NCBI RefSeq assembly: GCF_013752535.1
Contig: NZ_CP058348.1
Span: forward strand, 992,001 to 1,056,000
DNA length: 64,000 nt
From: Bdellovibrio sp. KM01
Lineage (GTDB): Bacteria > Bdellovibrionota > Bdellovibrionia > Bdellovibrionales > Bdellovibrionaceae
Reading direction: 5' to 3'
Shown here: positions 45,709 through 54,368 of the stretch, piece by piece
How positions within the stretch are numbered: the first letter of the stretch is position 1
Layout: each line of letters opens with the position of its first letter
The notes under the pieces: model-generated
Database searches by the model: none
What the model saw: only the letters and a program-made list of their open reading frames with translations
What the model was told of the DNA's origin: nothing
Position numbers and translations under genes: made by a program

Positions 45709-46644
45709 ATGAAGCATAAAATTTTAACAATCACCCCAAACCCTGCCTTGGATATTAGCGGCACAGTTGAACTTGTTAAGTTGGACGAGAAGACCTACGT
45801 GCATGATGAAACACGTACGGCTGGTGGAAACGGAATAAATGCAGCTCGTATTTTACATCGTTTAGATGTCCCTGTTATCGCTTCGGGTTTTTTAGGTGGA
45901 AGTATTGGTAGGGAAGTGAGTCATTTGCTTGATGCCGAGGGTTTAAAACATCGGTTCGTCAGGGTAGATGAGTCGACTCGAGTCAATATGACAATAACTA
46001 GCTTGAGAAGCCATCGTCAGACTCGTCTGAGTTTTGCGGGCCCTCGTATTCAGGAGCGAGAAATTGATGATTTGGCAAAGCTACTGAAGATGATCAAAGG
46101 TTGTAAAATGCTGGTGATTGGAGGATCGTTGCCTCCTCGTTTTGGAATTACTAATTTGATGCGAATTATTCACTCTGCTCAGGATCTGAGTATACCCGTG
46201 GTTGTGGACTGTCCTGGAGAGATTCTAAAGCATCTGATGTCCACGAAGATACTTTTGATCAAGCCAAACTTAGAAGAGTTTCATTTGCTAACAGGCAGTC
46301 GCGTCCAGTCGATATTGGAAGTTAAAAAGAGAGCCGTAAAGTTGTTAAAAAATATTTCTTTTGTCTGTGTCTCATCGGTACAGGGTGGGGCATTATTGGT
46401 TACCCCAAATGGGTGCTACTATGGTCAAAGTCCTAAGATAAAAGTTAAGTCAACAGTGGGGGCGGGAGATTCAATGGTCGCAGCGATGTGTGCACAGATC
46501 GCTAAGGGAAATCACTCCGGCTCTGAAATTTTAAGGTGGGGATTGGCGGCAGCCGCAGCCACGTTAAGTGAAAAGAGTGGATGTTTGGGGCGCGCATCTG
46601 TAATCGCGATGCTTTACAAAAAGACTGTTGTTAAAGTCGTTTAA
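45709..46644 (+). CDS. pfkB: PfkB-family phosphofructokinase
   Basis: The ribokinase-fold sugar kinase has 311 residues and starts at ATG 45709 (GGAG five bases upstream). ITPNPALDISGTV at the N-terminus, GGNGINAARIL, LIKPNLEEF and the anion-hole/catalytic motif VGAGDSMVAAM are diagnostic of the 1-phosphofructokinase/6-phosphofructokinase II/tagatose-6-phosphate kinase group. No fru or tagatose genes are nearby. Rv2029c (pfkB) has the same neighbours (Hsp20, PRTase/esterase) in the mycobacterial dormancy regulon, so a role in glycolytic flux under hypoxia is a reasonable inference. Confidence 0.9.
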   Translation: MKHKILTITPNPALDISGTVELVKLDEKTYVHDETRTAGGNGINAARILHRLDVPVIASGFLGGSIGREVSHLLDAEGLKHRFVRVDESTRVNMTITSLRSHRQTRLSFAGPRIQEREIDDLAKLLKMIKGCKMLVIGGSLPPRFGITNLMRIIHSAQDLSIPVVVDCPGEILKHLMSTKILLIKPNLEEFHLLTGSRVQSILEVKKRAVKLLKNISFVCVSSVQGGALLVTPNGCYYGQSPKIKVKSTVGAGDSMVAAMCAQIAKGNHSGSEILRWGLAAAAATLSEKSGCLGRASVIAMLYKKTVVKVV

Positions 46645-46743
46645 TGTTCTCAGCTTTGCTATAACGCATACAGCGCCTCTGCCTATGTGTGCGGAACCAT
46701 TGAACTTCCCGAGCCTAATTAACGCTTGGAATTTTCTGTTTAA

Positions 46744-46765
46744 TTGTATAGAATAATCTATACAA
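46744..46765. promoter_or_regulatory. LitR/CarH-type operator upstream of the lipocalin genes
   Basis: A perfect inverted repeat, TTGTATAGA (46744-46752), ATAA, TCTATACAA (46757-46765), lies 31 bases before the first lipocalin. The same half-site occurs at 48795-48818 next to the MerR/B12 regulator gene, which makes that protein the likely binder. Confidence 0.72.
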
Positions 46766-46796
46766 AAGAAGAACTTGTAAAAGTTAAGGAAACTCT

Positions 46797-47315
46797 ATGA
46801 GAAAAATTCTTTCACTGTTTGTCCTTTTAAGTCTTTGTGGGTTCAGTTGGGGACCCTCTCATGATTCTTCGGATCCTGAAGTCGTCTCATCTGTAGATTT
46901 AAGTAGGTATGTTGGATTCTGGTACGAGGTGGCTCATTCTCCCAATTTTTTTCAACGCGGATGTGTACGCTCGACAGCTGAATATGCGGTGCTGACCCCA
47001 CTGTCTGTTTCGGTGAAAAACACGTGTTATAAAGAGAATGGCTCAACGACGGATATTCATGGCCAGGCAAACGTGGTCGATCCTTCGGTTCCGGCGAAAC
47101 TAAAAGTTAAGTTTAATATCTTTGCCAAAGGAGACTATTGGATAGTTGATTTAGATCCTAACTATCAATGGGCAGTGGTTAGTGGCCCGAAAAAGAAGTC
47201 GTTATTTATTCTTTCACGGCAGGCTCCCATGGAACCGCTGGTGTTAAAGCAGCTGATCACAAATCTAAAAAATCGCGGTTTTGATACAGACAACCTTATT
47301 TACGATAAGTATTAA
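46797..47315 (+). CDS. Secreted lipocalin (Blc-like) 1
   Basis: The 172-residue protein has an N-terminal signal (about 1-19) without a lipobox Cys, so it is soluble rather than lipidated. The lipocalin G-x-W motif is in RYVGFWYEVAHSPNFFQRG. Later strands (VKFNIFAKGDYWIVDLDPNYQWAVVSGP) and the helix PLVLKQLITNLKNRGFDTDNL fit bacterial Blc/ApoD-like lipocalins, which bind fatty acids or lysophospholipids. It starts an operon with a second lipocalin, three bases apart. The palindrome upstream links it to the LitR-like regulator and to the lipid-modifying operon beyond. Confidence 0.88.
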   Translation: MRKILSLFVLLSLCGFSWGPSHDSSDPEVVSSVDLSRYVGFWYEVAHSPNFFQRGCVRSTAEYAVLTPLSVSVKNTCYKENGSTTDIHGQANVVDPSVPAKLKVKFNIFAKGDYWIVDLDPNYQWAVVSGPKKKSLFILSRQAPMEPLVLKQLITNLKNRGFDTDNLIYDKY

Positions 47316-47318
47316 TTT

Positions 47319-47843
47319 ATGAAACTATTTTTTGTAATTGGAGCCTTGTTGTTATTGGGAGGGTGCGGGACGATGTCTCAGGACAAACTTGCAACTGTAT
47401 CTTATGTGGATATTTCAAGATTCATGGGCGACTGGTATGTGATCGCCAATATTCCGACCTTTGTTGAAAAGGGAGCGAACAACGCCATCGAGTCTTACTC
47501 TTGGAATTCCAAAGAAGAGCGTATCGACGTGGACTTTCGATACAATGCGGATAGTCCGACCGGGCCTGTAAAAAAGTATCCTCAAAAAGCCTGGATCTAT
47601 GACAAAAAAACCAATGCCGAATGGCGGGTGCAGCCTTGGTGGCCGCTTAAGTTCGCTTATTTGGTGATCGATCTCGCTGACGATTACTCTTATACCGTAA
47701 TTGGCGTTCCCAGTCGCAATTATGTTTGGATCATGTCGCGAAAGCCGACCATGCCATCAGATGTTTATGAAGCTCTAGTCGCAAAACTTAAAGCATCTGG
47801 TTATGATATCTCGAAGATTCAGAAGGTTCCCCAAGTTTGGTAG
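47319..47843 (+). CDS. Lipocalin (Blc-like) 2, lipoprotein
   Basis: The protein has 174 residues. The signal ends in LLLGGC, so it is lipidated at Cys16. The lipocalin motif is RFMGDWYVIANIPTFVEKG, with the strands YAYLVIDLADDYSYTVIGVP and the C-terminal helix following. It is a tandem paralogue of the preceding gene and closer to E. coli Blc, which is also a lipoprotein. The soluble and anchored forms side by side may shuttle a lipid between membrane and periplasm. It is convergent with the MerR-type gene. Confidence 0.9.
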   Translation: MKLFFVIGALLLLGGCGTMSQDKLATVSYVDISRFMGDWYVIANIPTFVEKGANNAIESYSWNSKEERIDVDFRYNADSPTGPVKKYPQKAWIYDKKTNAEWRVQPWWPLKFAYLVIDLADDYSYTVIGVPSRNYVWIMSRKPTMPSDVYEALVAKLKASGYDISKIQKVPQVW

Positions 47844-47847
47844 TTTC

Positions 47848-48765
47848 TTACGAAAGATCTTTTAGATAGGCGTGATACTCACTCATGGAGCGAAACGTGA
47901 CAAGCGGACGTTTCAGATTTAAGTCCGTTTGCATGGTGTTGCGTCCTGCTAAAAGAAAAACGACATTTCCTGGCAAGTTTCGATCTAAAAAGTTGATATA
48001 GCTAAAAAGACTTTCTTTGGCACCTTCTTCTTCAGAGACGGTGCTGGAAATCAGTAGGTGAGTCGCATTGTACCGAAGACAGGTTTCGCTGAGATCTATT
48101 TTTGGCGTGCTAGGCCCCAAGAAAAGTGTTTGAATTTTTTCAAGCCTGCTAAGGCTTGAAGCAAAAGCAATTCCCATATCATGAAGGTCACCATCGGGAG
48201 TTGTCATGATCAGACGAGCTTTAGATTTAGCGTTTTTTTTGGCACTTTGAATAAGAATAAGTTGTTCTTTGATAAACGCCGACAGAATATGTTCTTGTCC
48301 CACTGATAACTGTCCTGCGCCAACAAGATAGCCCATTTGCCCGGCAAGAGGAGTTAAAATATCAGTGACGAAAGCAACAGGTTTCATTTTGCTGCGCGTT
48401 TTGTGAAGATTTTCAGATAGCACATCCCATTTGAAAAGATGGGCCAGATCCATGGCCTCATTCACAAAATTTAAATTTTCTGGGGACGGGGTCAGTGTTG
48501 AACTTACTGCCTCCTGTTGCGGCAAAATTTTTTCAAGATCTGTAAGGCTTAGTTTGGCTATATTACCGATCTTGTATCCTTTGTCTAAAAGAGTCTGCAG
48601 GAGGCGCGCTTTTTGAATATCTTGGCGAGAATAGATCCTTCGTCCGGTGGCGCTTCTTTTTGGCTTAAATGCTTTATAGCGGGTTTCCCAACCCCGCAGA
48701 GTGAACTCGGAGATCCCGGTCAGCTCTATTACCTGTCTTATCGAAAATACCTCAATCTTAGCCAT
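47848..48765 (-). CDS. MerR-family B12-dependent-type regulator (LitR/CarH-like)
   Basis: The 305-residue protein, preferred start ATG 48765, has a MerR winged helix at about 5-75 (IRQVIELTGISEFTLRGWETRY). A helical-bundle domain follows with E158-H159 of the W-x9-EH motif (QLSVGQEH), then a Rossmann cobalamin-binding domain with D-x-H-x-x-G at 193-198 (GDLHDMG), including the His that binds cobalt. In Thermus CarH the residue ten before EH is Trp and the next one is His; here they are Val148 and Gly149. It probably still binds a cobalamin and represses genes in the dark. An operator for it lies between this gene and the divergent operon. Confidence 0.85.
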   Translation of the reverse strand: MAKIEVFSIRQVIELTGISEFTLRGWETRYKAFKPKRSATGRRIYSRQDIQKARLLQTLLDKGYKIGNIAKLSLTDLEKILPQQEAVSSTLTPSPENLNFVNEAMDLAHLFKWDVLSENLHKTRSKMKPVAFVTDILTPLAGQMGYLVGAGQLSVGQEHILSAFIKEQLILIQSAKKNAKSKARLIMTTPDGDLHDMGIAFASSLSRLEKIQTLFLGPSTPKIDLSETCLRYNATHLLISSTVSEEEGAKESLFSYINFLDRNLPGNVVFLLAGRNTMQTDLNLKRPLVTFRSMSEYHAYLKDLS

Positions 48766-48794
48766 TGGAATAATTTTAACCCCGACCCCTTTCA

Positions 48795-48818
48795 ATTGTA
48801 TAGAAAAAACTATACAAT
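48795..48818. promoter_or_regulatory. LitR/CarH-type operator between regulator and lipid operon
   Basis: ATTGTATAG (48795-48803), AAAAAA, CTATACAAT (48810-48818) form an inverted repeat with the same half-site as 46744-46765 and a six-base spacer. It lies 30 bases from the regulator start and 40 bases from the divergent flavoprotein start, so it can control both. Confidence 0.75.
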
Positions 48819-48857
48819 AAATTAAAAGTAAGACATACCGCAGGTTCGAGGTTTCAT

Positions 48858-50114
48858 ATGAAGACAGCAGTTATCGGAGCGGGCATCAGTGGATTGGGCA
48901 CAGCGTGGATTTTGAGTCAAACAGATGAAGTTCATCTTTTTGAGTCTGAAGGCCGTTTGGGAGGACATGCACACACTGTGCAAGTTCACGATGGCGCCTC
49001 TGATATCGCCGTGGACACAGGCTTTCTGGTGTACAATGAATTAACCTATCCGCACCTTAAAAGCTTTTTTAAGACTCTTGCCGTAGAAACGGTCGCCTCT
49101 GACATGTCTTTAGCTATTAAAGCGCCTCACAAGAATTTGGAGTGGGCGGGTACCAACTTGGACACGGTTTTTTCTCAACGTCTAAATGTCCTGCGTCCGG
49201 GTTTTTTAAGAATGCTTTACGATATCACTCGATTTCAACGGGAGGCTGAAGAAAATCGCGAGGCAGCACAAAGAAATGAATGGAGTCTTGGGCAACTTAT
49301 TCATGCACGCGGGTACAGTGATGAGTTCAAGCGTGATTATCTTTTGCCGATCGGAGCGGCCATTTGGTCAACTCCCGAGCGCGGCATGGAAGCCTTTCCC
49401 GCAGAGACCTTTTTGACCTTTTTTATCAATCATCGTCTGCTACAAATAAGCAATCGTCCGGTGTGGAGAACGGTAAAGGGTGGTTCGATTGAGTATGTTA
49501 AAAAGGTTGCGGCACAGATCCCTTTCATTCATCTCAGTACACCTGTCGACGCTGTCGAGCGCAATAATGGCAAAGTCCTGGTGCAGGCAAAAGGCGAAAC
49601 ATTAGAGTTTGACCGAGTTGTTTTTGCCACTCACGCCCCGCTAACGGCTCGTATGTTGAAGAACCCTTCGGACCTTGAACAACAGGTGCTGAGTTCGTTC
49701 CGTACCTCTAGTAATAAAACAATTCTTCATACAGATGCGACGCTGATGCCCACCAGAAGAAAGTGTTGGTCTTCTTGGAATGTTCTTGGTTCCCCGGATA
49801 AGAGCAATCACGAAAACGTATCATTAACTTACTATATTAATAAGCTGCAGCCGTTGAAAACGCAGAAAGATTTTTTTGTGACGTTAAACCCTCGGCAGCC
49901 CATTCAGTCGGTGGCTCAAGAGTTTCAATATGATCATCCGCAATTTGATCGTTTGGCTATTAACGCACAAAAGATGCTGTCAAAGATTCAAGGAAACGGT
50001 GGCGTCTATTTTGCCGGCGCATGGACTCGCTATGGATTTCATGAGGATGGATTGTTGAGCGCTGTGCGTGTCGGAGAAGCTCTGGGGATGCGTCCACCTT
50101 GGGAGGTTTCATGA
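48858..50114 (+). CDS. FAD-dependent amine-oxidase-like flavoprotein
   Basis: The protein has 418 residues with the N-terminal FAD motif VIGAGISGLGTAW and a second adenine-contact motif HLFESEGRLGGHAHTV. The C-terminal FAD motif is YFAGAWTRYGFHEDGLLSAVRVG. This is the flavoprotein commonly found with DUF1365 and cyclopropane-synthase genes in light- or singlet-oxygen-response operons; bacterial furan-fatty-acid synthesis also uses enzymes from such operons. It is the first gene of a seven-gene operon, preceded by a LitR-type operator, and its TGA overlaps the next ATG. Confidence 0.88.
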   Translation: MKTAVIGAGISGLGTAWILSQTDEVHLFESEGRLGGHAHTVQVHDGASDIAVDTGFLVYNELTYPHLKSFFKTLAVETVASDMSLAIKAPHKNLEWAGTNLDTVFSQRLNVLRPGFLRMLYDITRFQREAEENREAAQRNEWSLGQLIHARGYSDEFKRDYLLPIGAAIWSTPERGMEAFPAETFLTFFINHRLLQISNRPVWRTVKGGSIEYVKKVAAQIPFIHLSTPVDAVERNNGKVLVQAKGETLEFDRVVFATHAPLTARMLKNPSDLEQQVLSSFRTSSNKTILHTDATLMPTRRKCWSSWNVLGSPDKSNHENVSLTYYINKLQPLKTQKDFFVTLNPRQPIQSVAQEFQYDHPQFDRLAINAQKMLSKIQGNGGVYFAGAWTRYGFHEDGLLSAVRVGEALGMRPPWEVS

Positions 50115-50857
50115 CATCCCTTCAGATTTTAAAAGGACATATTTATCACAGCAGAAATCATCAGGTCCGTCATAGTTTTCGTTATCCGACGTTTGCTTTG
50201 CTATTTTCCCTGCAATCAGAAAGCGATCAGCTAAATGTCTTAAAAAGAATATCCAAGGGCAGTTTTTCTTTAAAATCTGAAGACTATCTGCAGGGGCGTA
50301 AAAATTCTTTCTATGAGGCGATCGTTGGTTTTTTGAAGAAAGAATGCAACTACCAGCCGGAAGAAGTTATTTTACAGACTTTTCCTCGGATGTTTGGATT
50401 CGCTTTTAATCCGGTAAGCTTTTGGTATTGCCGACGTAATGGTGTGTTAGAGGCGGTTTTGTGCGAAGTAAATAACACGTTTGGGGAGCGGCACTTTTAT
50501 TGGATTTGTCCTGTCGGAGGAATTCAAGCGTCTGAATTTTATCGATCAGACAAAGTTTTTCACGTCAGTCCATTTTTTCCCGTGGATGGTTTTTATAAAT
50601 TTAGATTTCAGCTCGAAGACGCTAACTCTCGCGTTGATATTTTTTATTATGATGTTAACGAAAATTTGCGATTCTCGTCATGGATTGAGGGAGCAGTTTC
50701 AAGTTTTGAAAAAGAATCATTTTGGAAACTGCTAGTGACGTATGGTTGGATGACACCGCTCGTGGTGATACGGATTCATTGGCAGGCCTTCAAGTTGTGG
50801 AGCAAGCGAGTGAGTTTTTACAGAAAGCCGGAGCCCCCTCAAAAGGAGATCACATGA
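50111..50857 (+). CDS. DUF1365 protein
   Basis: The protein has 248 residues and starts at ATG 50111 (ATGA overlap with the flavoprotein stop; GGGAGG upstream). Family marks: HIYHSRNHQVRHSFRYPTF at the N-terminus and PRMFGFAFNPVSFWYC with CEVNNTFGERH. DUF1365 members lie almost always between this flavoprotein and a cyclopropane-synthase-like methyltransferase, and are suggested to act on fatty acyl chains. The reaction is unknown. Its stop overlaps the start of the next gene. Confidence 0.9.
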   Translation: MTSLQILKGHIYHSRNHQVRHSFRYPTFALLFSLQSESDQLNVLKRISKGSFSLKSEDYLQGRKNSFYEAIVGFLKKECNYQPEEVILQTFPRMFGFAFNPVSFWYCRRNGVLEAVLCEVNNTFGERHFYWICPVGGIQASEFYRSDKVFHVSPFFPVDGFYKFRFQLEDANSRVDIFYYDVNENLRFSSWIEGAVSSFEKESFWKLLVTYGWMTPLVVIRIHWQAFKLWSKRVSFYRKPEPPQKEIT

Positions 50858-52026
50858 ACAATATGACATTTAAATCAAAACTTTTGATGAAGCTTTTGCA
50901 GAACTCTAAGGGAGCCACTATACAAGTGACTTTTCCTGACGGAGCTCAAGACTCCTTTGGGGCTGGGGAGCCGATCATATCCGTGCGAGCACGCAATTGG
51001 CGCGTCTTTGACGAGCTAATCGATAAGGGCGATCTAGGCATGGCCGAGGCGATCATTCGCGGAGATCTTGAAGTTGACGATATTGCAGCGCTTGTGCAGT
51101 GGGCTTGCGTCAACGAAGATGCAGTGAACCGTCTGCTGCACGGAACTTGGTATGGGACTTTGTTCGCCCGGCTCCGACATTTTATGAATCCCAATACAAA
51201 AAATGGGGCTAAGAAAAATATCATGGCCCATTATGATCTGGGTAATCAGTTTTATAGTCTTTGGCTTGATCCCAGTATGACTTATTCTGCAGGGCTTTTC
51301 GATAGTGCCGCAGAGGATCTGCAGCAGGCCCAGATGAAAAAGTATGATCGAATTATCGATGCACTGGATATTAGCGCCGACGACCATGTTCTCGAAATAG
51401 GCTGTGGTTGGGGTGGATTCTTTTCCCGTGCAGTAGAGCGGACCGGTTGTCGAGTGACGGCGGTTATGAACTCTCCTTCTCAAGCCCAGTACAATCGTGA
51501 ATTGATTGCTCGATCCGGATTTGCAAATCAAGTCGAACTGCGCCAGCAGGACTATCGTGAGATTGAGGGGCGATACGATAAAATCGTATCGATCGAAATG
51601 ATCGAAGCCGTGGGTGAAAAATACTGGCCAGAATTCTTTAACAAAGTCAGCAGTTCCTTGAAAGATAAGGGGTCTGCTTTGATCCAATCCATCACGATAC
51701 AGGATCAGTACTTTGAACAGTACCGTCGCAAAACGGACTTTATCCAACGCTATGTTTTTCCTGGCGGTATGCTTTTGTCGAACCAAGTTTTTGATAAATA
51801 TGCCAGTCGTTATGATTTGAAAAACGACAGGCCTTTTGAATTTGGCGTTTCTTATGCAGATACGCTTCTGAAGTGGAAAGAAAACTTCCATTCGGTTGAA
51901 GCGGACATTCGCCAGATGGGTTTCGACGACAAGTTTATGCGGTTGTGGGATCTGTATTTAAGTTACTGTGAAGGCGCTTTCAGAGCGGAACGTATCAACG
52001 TCGGTCATTATCTTTTGCAGAAATAA
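50854..52026 (+). CDS. cfa: Cyclopropane-fatty-acid synthase-like methyltransferase
   Basis: The 390-residue protein starts at ATG 50854 with AAGGAG, overlapping the DUF1365 stop (ATGA). The N-terminal ~110 residues are the lipid-binding domain typical of CfaS. The SAM domain follows with AHYDLGNQFYSLWLDPSMTYS, the SAM motif VLEIGCGWGGF and VSIEMIEAVG. It transfers a methylene from SAM to double bonds in membrane phospholipids, or methylates acyl chains as in methyl/furan fatty acid synthesis. Context with the flavoprotein and LitR-like regulator suggests membrane remodelling under light or photooxidative stress. Confidence 0.93.
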   Translation: MNNMTFKSKLLMKLLQNSKGATIQVTFPDGAQDSFGAGEPIISVRARNWRVFDELIDKGDLGMAEAIIRGDLEVDDIAALVQWACVNEDAVNRLLHGTWYGTLFARLRHFMNPNTKNGAKKNIMAHYDLGNQFYSLWLDPSMTYSAGLFDSAAEDLQQAQMKKYDRIIDALDISADDHVLEIGCGWGGFFSRAVERTGCRVTAVMNSPSQAQYNRELIARSGFANQVELRQQDYREIEGRYDKIVSIEMIEAVGEKYWPEFFNKVSSSLKDKGSALIQSITIQDQYFEQYRRKTDFIQRYVFPGGMLLSNQVFDKYASRYDLKNDRPFEFGVSYADTLLKWKENFHSVEADIRQMGFDDKFMRLWDLYLSYCEGAFRAERINVGHYLLQK

Positions 52027-52037
52027 GGAGTTGCATC

Positions 52038-53093
52038 ATGGCTTTAGAAGTATTGATTGATTGGATGGAAAAAGGTTGGATTCCAGAAAAACTGGTCCGC
52101 GTTGGAATTCGTCAGTTGTGTCGTGATCGGCTTAAAAGCTTAGACATCGCCGACAGAGAATTAGAGCAGGAAAGAAACTCTGCCTATGTGAATGATCTCA
52201 AAAAGTCCGCCATTGCGTTTGCGACAGAAAAAGCAAACCAGCAACACTATGAATTACCGGCAAGTTTCTATCAGCTGGTTCTTGGAAAGAATAAAAAATA
52301 CAGTTCTGGTTATTGGCCTCAAGGTTGTACCAGTCTTGATCAGTCAGAAGACGCTGCGTTGCAGTTGACTATTGAACGCGCGCAAGTCGCAGACGGAATG
52401 CGAATTCTTGATTTGGGTTGTGGCTGGGGATCGGTTTCTTTGAAACTCGCAGAGAAGTTTCCGAACTCACAAATTGTGGGAATCTCGAATTCCAAATCTC
52501 AACGGGAATATATCTTAGAACAGGCCTCAAAACGCGGTCTTTCAAATGTCAATATAGTGACAGGTGACATCGGTGACTTTAAGGCACCTGAAGATTGGGT
52601 TAATGGTTTTGACCGAGTCATCAGTGTTGAGATGTTAGAGCACGTTCGCAATTACGAGATCCTGTTTGAACGCCTCAGCACTTGGCTTAAGCCCCAGGGC
52701 AAACTATTCGTTCATATCTTTACTCACAGCAAGTATTCATATCCTTTCGAAACTGAAGGAGCTGATAATTGGATGGGGCGATATTTTTTTACGGGCGGAC
52801 AGATGCCAAGTCACCAATTGCTAACATATTTCCAGAAAGATCTTTTATTGGAACAGCAGTGGAGTTGGAACGGTGTCCACTATCAGAAGACGTCAGAGGC
52901 ATGGCTTCAGAACATGGATCGAAATCGCGATGAAATCTTAAAGATTTTTGCCAAAGTCTATGGGAACTCCGAGAGTGAAGTCTGGTTTGAGCGTTGGCGT
53001 GTTTTCTTTATGTCTTGTGCTGAACTTTTTGGTTTCGATAAGGGCCGTGAGTGGGGTGTCTCTCACTACCTCTTTAAGAATCGACCGCGCTAG
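52038..53093 (+). CDS. Second CfaS-family SAM methyltransferase
   Basis: The protein has 351 residues. It lacks the N-terminal lipid-binding domain of classical CfaS and is the shorter form seen in these operons. SAM motif DLGCGWGSVSLKLAEKFP; NQQHYELPASFYQLVLG replaces the YDLGNxFY stretch. ISVEMLEHVRNYE is the post-motif strand. AAGGAG precedes the ATG. It may methylate a different position or product than the first enzyme, for example an unsaturated fatty acid made by the flavoprotein. This is inference. Confidence 0.9.
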   Translation: MALEVLIDWMEKGWIPEKLVRVGIRQLCRDRLKSLDIADRELEQERNSAYVNDLKKSAIAFATEKANQQHYELPASFYQLVLGKNKKYSSGYWPQGCTSLDQSEDAALQLTIERAQVADGMRILDLGCGWGSVSLKLAEKFPNSQIVGISNSKSQREYILEQASKRGLSNVNIVTGDIGDFKAPEDWVNGFDRVISVEMLEHVRNYEILFERLSTWLKPQGKLFVHIFTHSKYSYPFETEGADNWMGRYFFTGGQMPSHQLLTYFQKDLLLEQQWSWNGVHYQKTSEAWLQNMDRNRDEILKIFAKVYGNSESEVWFERWRVFFMSCAELFGFDKGREWGVSHYLFKNRPR

Positions 53094-53101
53094 GAGATGT
53101 T

Positions 53102-53896
53102 ATGGAAAGCTTTTGGATGCAGCTTTGTGGCGGACTTTTGTTGATGGCATTAGTAATGTCGGCCACATGGTGGTTGGGCAAACGTTGGAACAATTTTAGT
53201 ATAGTTGATAGTGTTTGGGCTTTATCCTTCTCCTTGGTTTCCGGGTTTTATGTTTTGTTTGCAGAAGGCTGGTGGTTGCGAAAAGTTGTGATCTTTGCCG
53301 TGGTATCTATCTGGAGTTTGCGGCTGACTTATTTTTTAAGCCGTCGAATTTACTCCCATCACCCTGCAGAAGATTCAAGATATCGCACCTTGCGCGAAGA
53401 GTATGGCGCTAATTTGGGCTGGCGCTTTTATCTTTTCTTTCAGTATCAGGGTGTTAGTGTCGTTCTATTAAGTTTGTTGTTCCTAGAGCCTCTTAACAAT
53501 TCCACTCCGCATCTTACGGTGCTTGAATGGTGTGGTATTGCGGTAAGTCTTGTTTCACTCGTTGGTGAAAGCATAGCCGATGCTCAGGCTCAGAAGTTTA
53601 AGTCCAATCCAGAAAATCAACGCAAAGTGTGTGATGTGGGGTTGTGGAAGTATTCTCGGCACCCCAATTATTTCTTCGAAAGTATGATCTGGTGGGGATT
53701 TTATATCGCGGCCCTGGGAACTCCGGGAGCTGCATATACGATTTTTGCCCCGCTGTTTATTCTCTTTATCTTGGTGAAGGTCACTGGAATTCCTCCATCG
53801 GAAGCTCAGGCTTTACAAAAACGAGGTGACGCTTATCGTGCTTATCAAGCCAGGACATCCGCATTTATTCCGTGGTTTCCCAGAAAGGGAGATTAG
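53102..53896 (+). CDS. DUF1295 membrane protein (steroid-5-alpha-reductase-like)
   Basis: The protein has 264 residues and about six to seven transmembrane helices. DUF1295 marks: WALSFSLVSGFYVLF, SIWSLRLTYFLSRRI, and near the end LWKYSRHPNYFFESMIWWGFY with the conserved HPNYFxE reductase motif. These enzymes reduce double bonds with NADPH or act as methyltransferases; for lipids here the substrate is unknown. It follows the second methyltransferase by eight bases and precedes DUF2062 by two. Confidence 0.92.
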   Translation: MESFWMQLCGGLLLMALVMSATWWLGKRWNNFSIVDSVWALSFSLVSGFYVLFAEGWWLRKVVIFAVVSIWSLRLTYFLSRRIYSHHPAEDSRYRTLREEYGANLGWRFYLFFQYQGVSVVLLSLLFLEPLNNSTPHLTVLEWCGIAVSLVSLVGESIADAQAQKFKSNPENQRKVCDVGLWKYSRHPNYFFESMIWWGFYIAALGTPGAAYTIFAPLFILFILVKVTGIPPSEAQALQKRGDAYRAYQARTSAFIPWFPRKGD

Positions 53897-53898
53897 TC

Positions 53899-54366
53899 AT
53901 GTGGCTTCGCAAAGCATTTGATCGCAGTCGGCAGTTTCTTATCCAGCAGCTTAAGCAAGGGGCTTCAGCAGAAGGATTGGCACTTACTTGCGCTGTCGGT
54001 TTTGCTTTGGCCTTGTTTCCTGCGTTGGGAACGACGACGGTGCTTTGTCTTTTAGTAGGCTTGGTTTTGAAGCTGAACCAGCCGACTTTGCAGGCGGTGA
54101 ACTATCTTTTAGCGCCGGTTCAGCTCCTGCTTATTCCTGTATTTCTTAATATGGGAGCATGGATCTTTTCTGTTCCTGCCGTTTCGTTTAATCCAAAGAC
54201 GATCATTGCGGAATTTTTCGCAGCTCCCGGCATTTTTTTCGTGAACTATGGACTGGCGGGTTTAAGGGGAATGGTTGCTTGGTTGCTCGTCATGCCTGTG
54301 ATTGCCGCTGTTGCTTATCTTGTTTTAAAAGTTGTTTTTCAGAATCTTCAAAAAGTACGGAGATAG
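53899..54366 (+). CDS. DUF2062 membrane protein
   Basis: The protein has 155 residues and three transmembrane helices. Start ATG 53899 (GGGAG seven bases upstream). The typical motif GASAEGLALTCAVGFALALFPALGTTTVLC is followed by a helix with NQPTLQAVNYLLAPVQLLLIP. The family is widespread in envelope-biogenesis contexts, but its role is not known. It sits inside the lipid operon. Confidence 0.85.
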   Translation: MWLRKAFDRSRQFLIQQLKQGASAEGLALTCAVGFALALFPALGTTTVLCLLVGLVLKLNQPTLQAVNYLLAPVQLLLIPVFLNMGAWIFSVPAVSFNPKTIIAEFFAAPGIFFVNYGLAGLRGMVAWLLVMPVIAAVAYLVLKVVFQNLQKVRR

Positions 54367-54368
54367 TT

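Noticed and set aside
51034..51891. A 285-codon minus-strand frame in the CfaS-like gene
   Set aside because: The plus-strand gene has clear SAM motifs and translational coupling. The minus frame is a codon-bias shadow.
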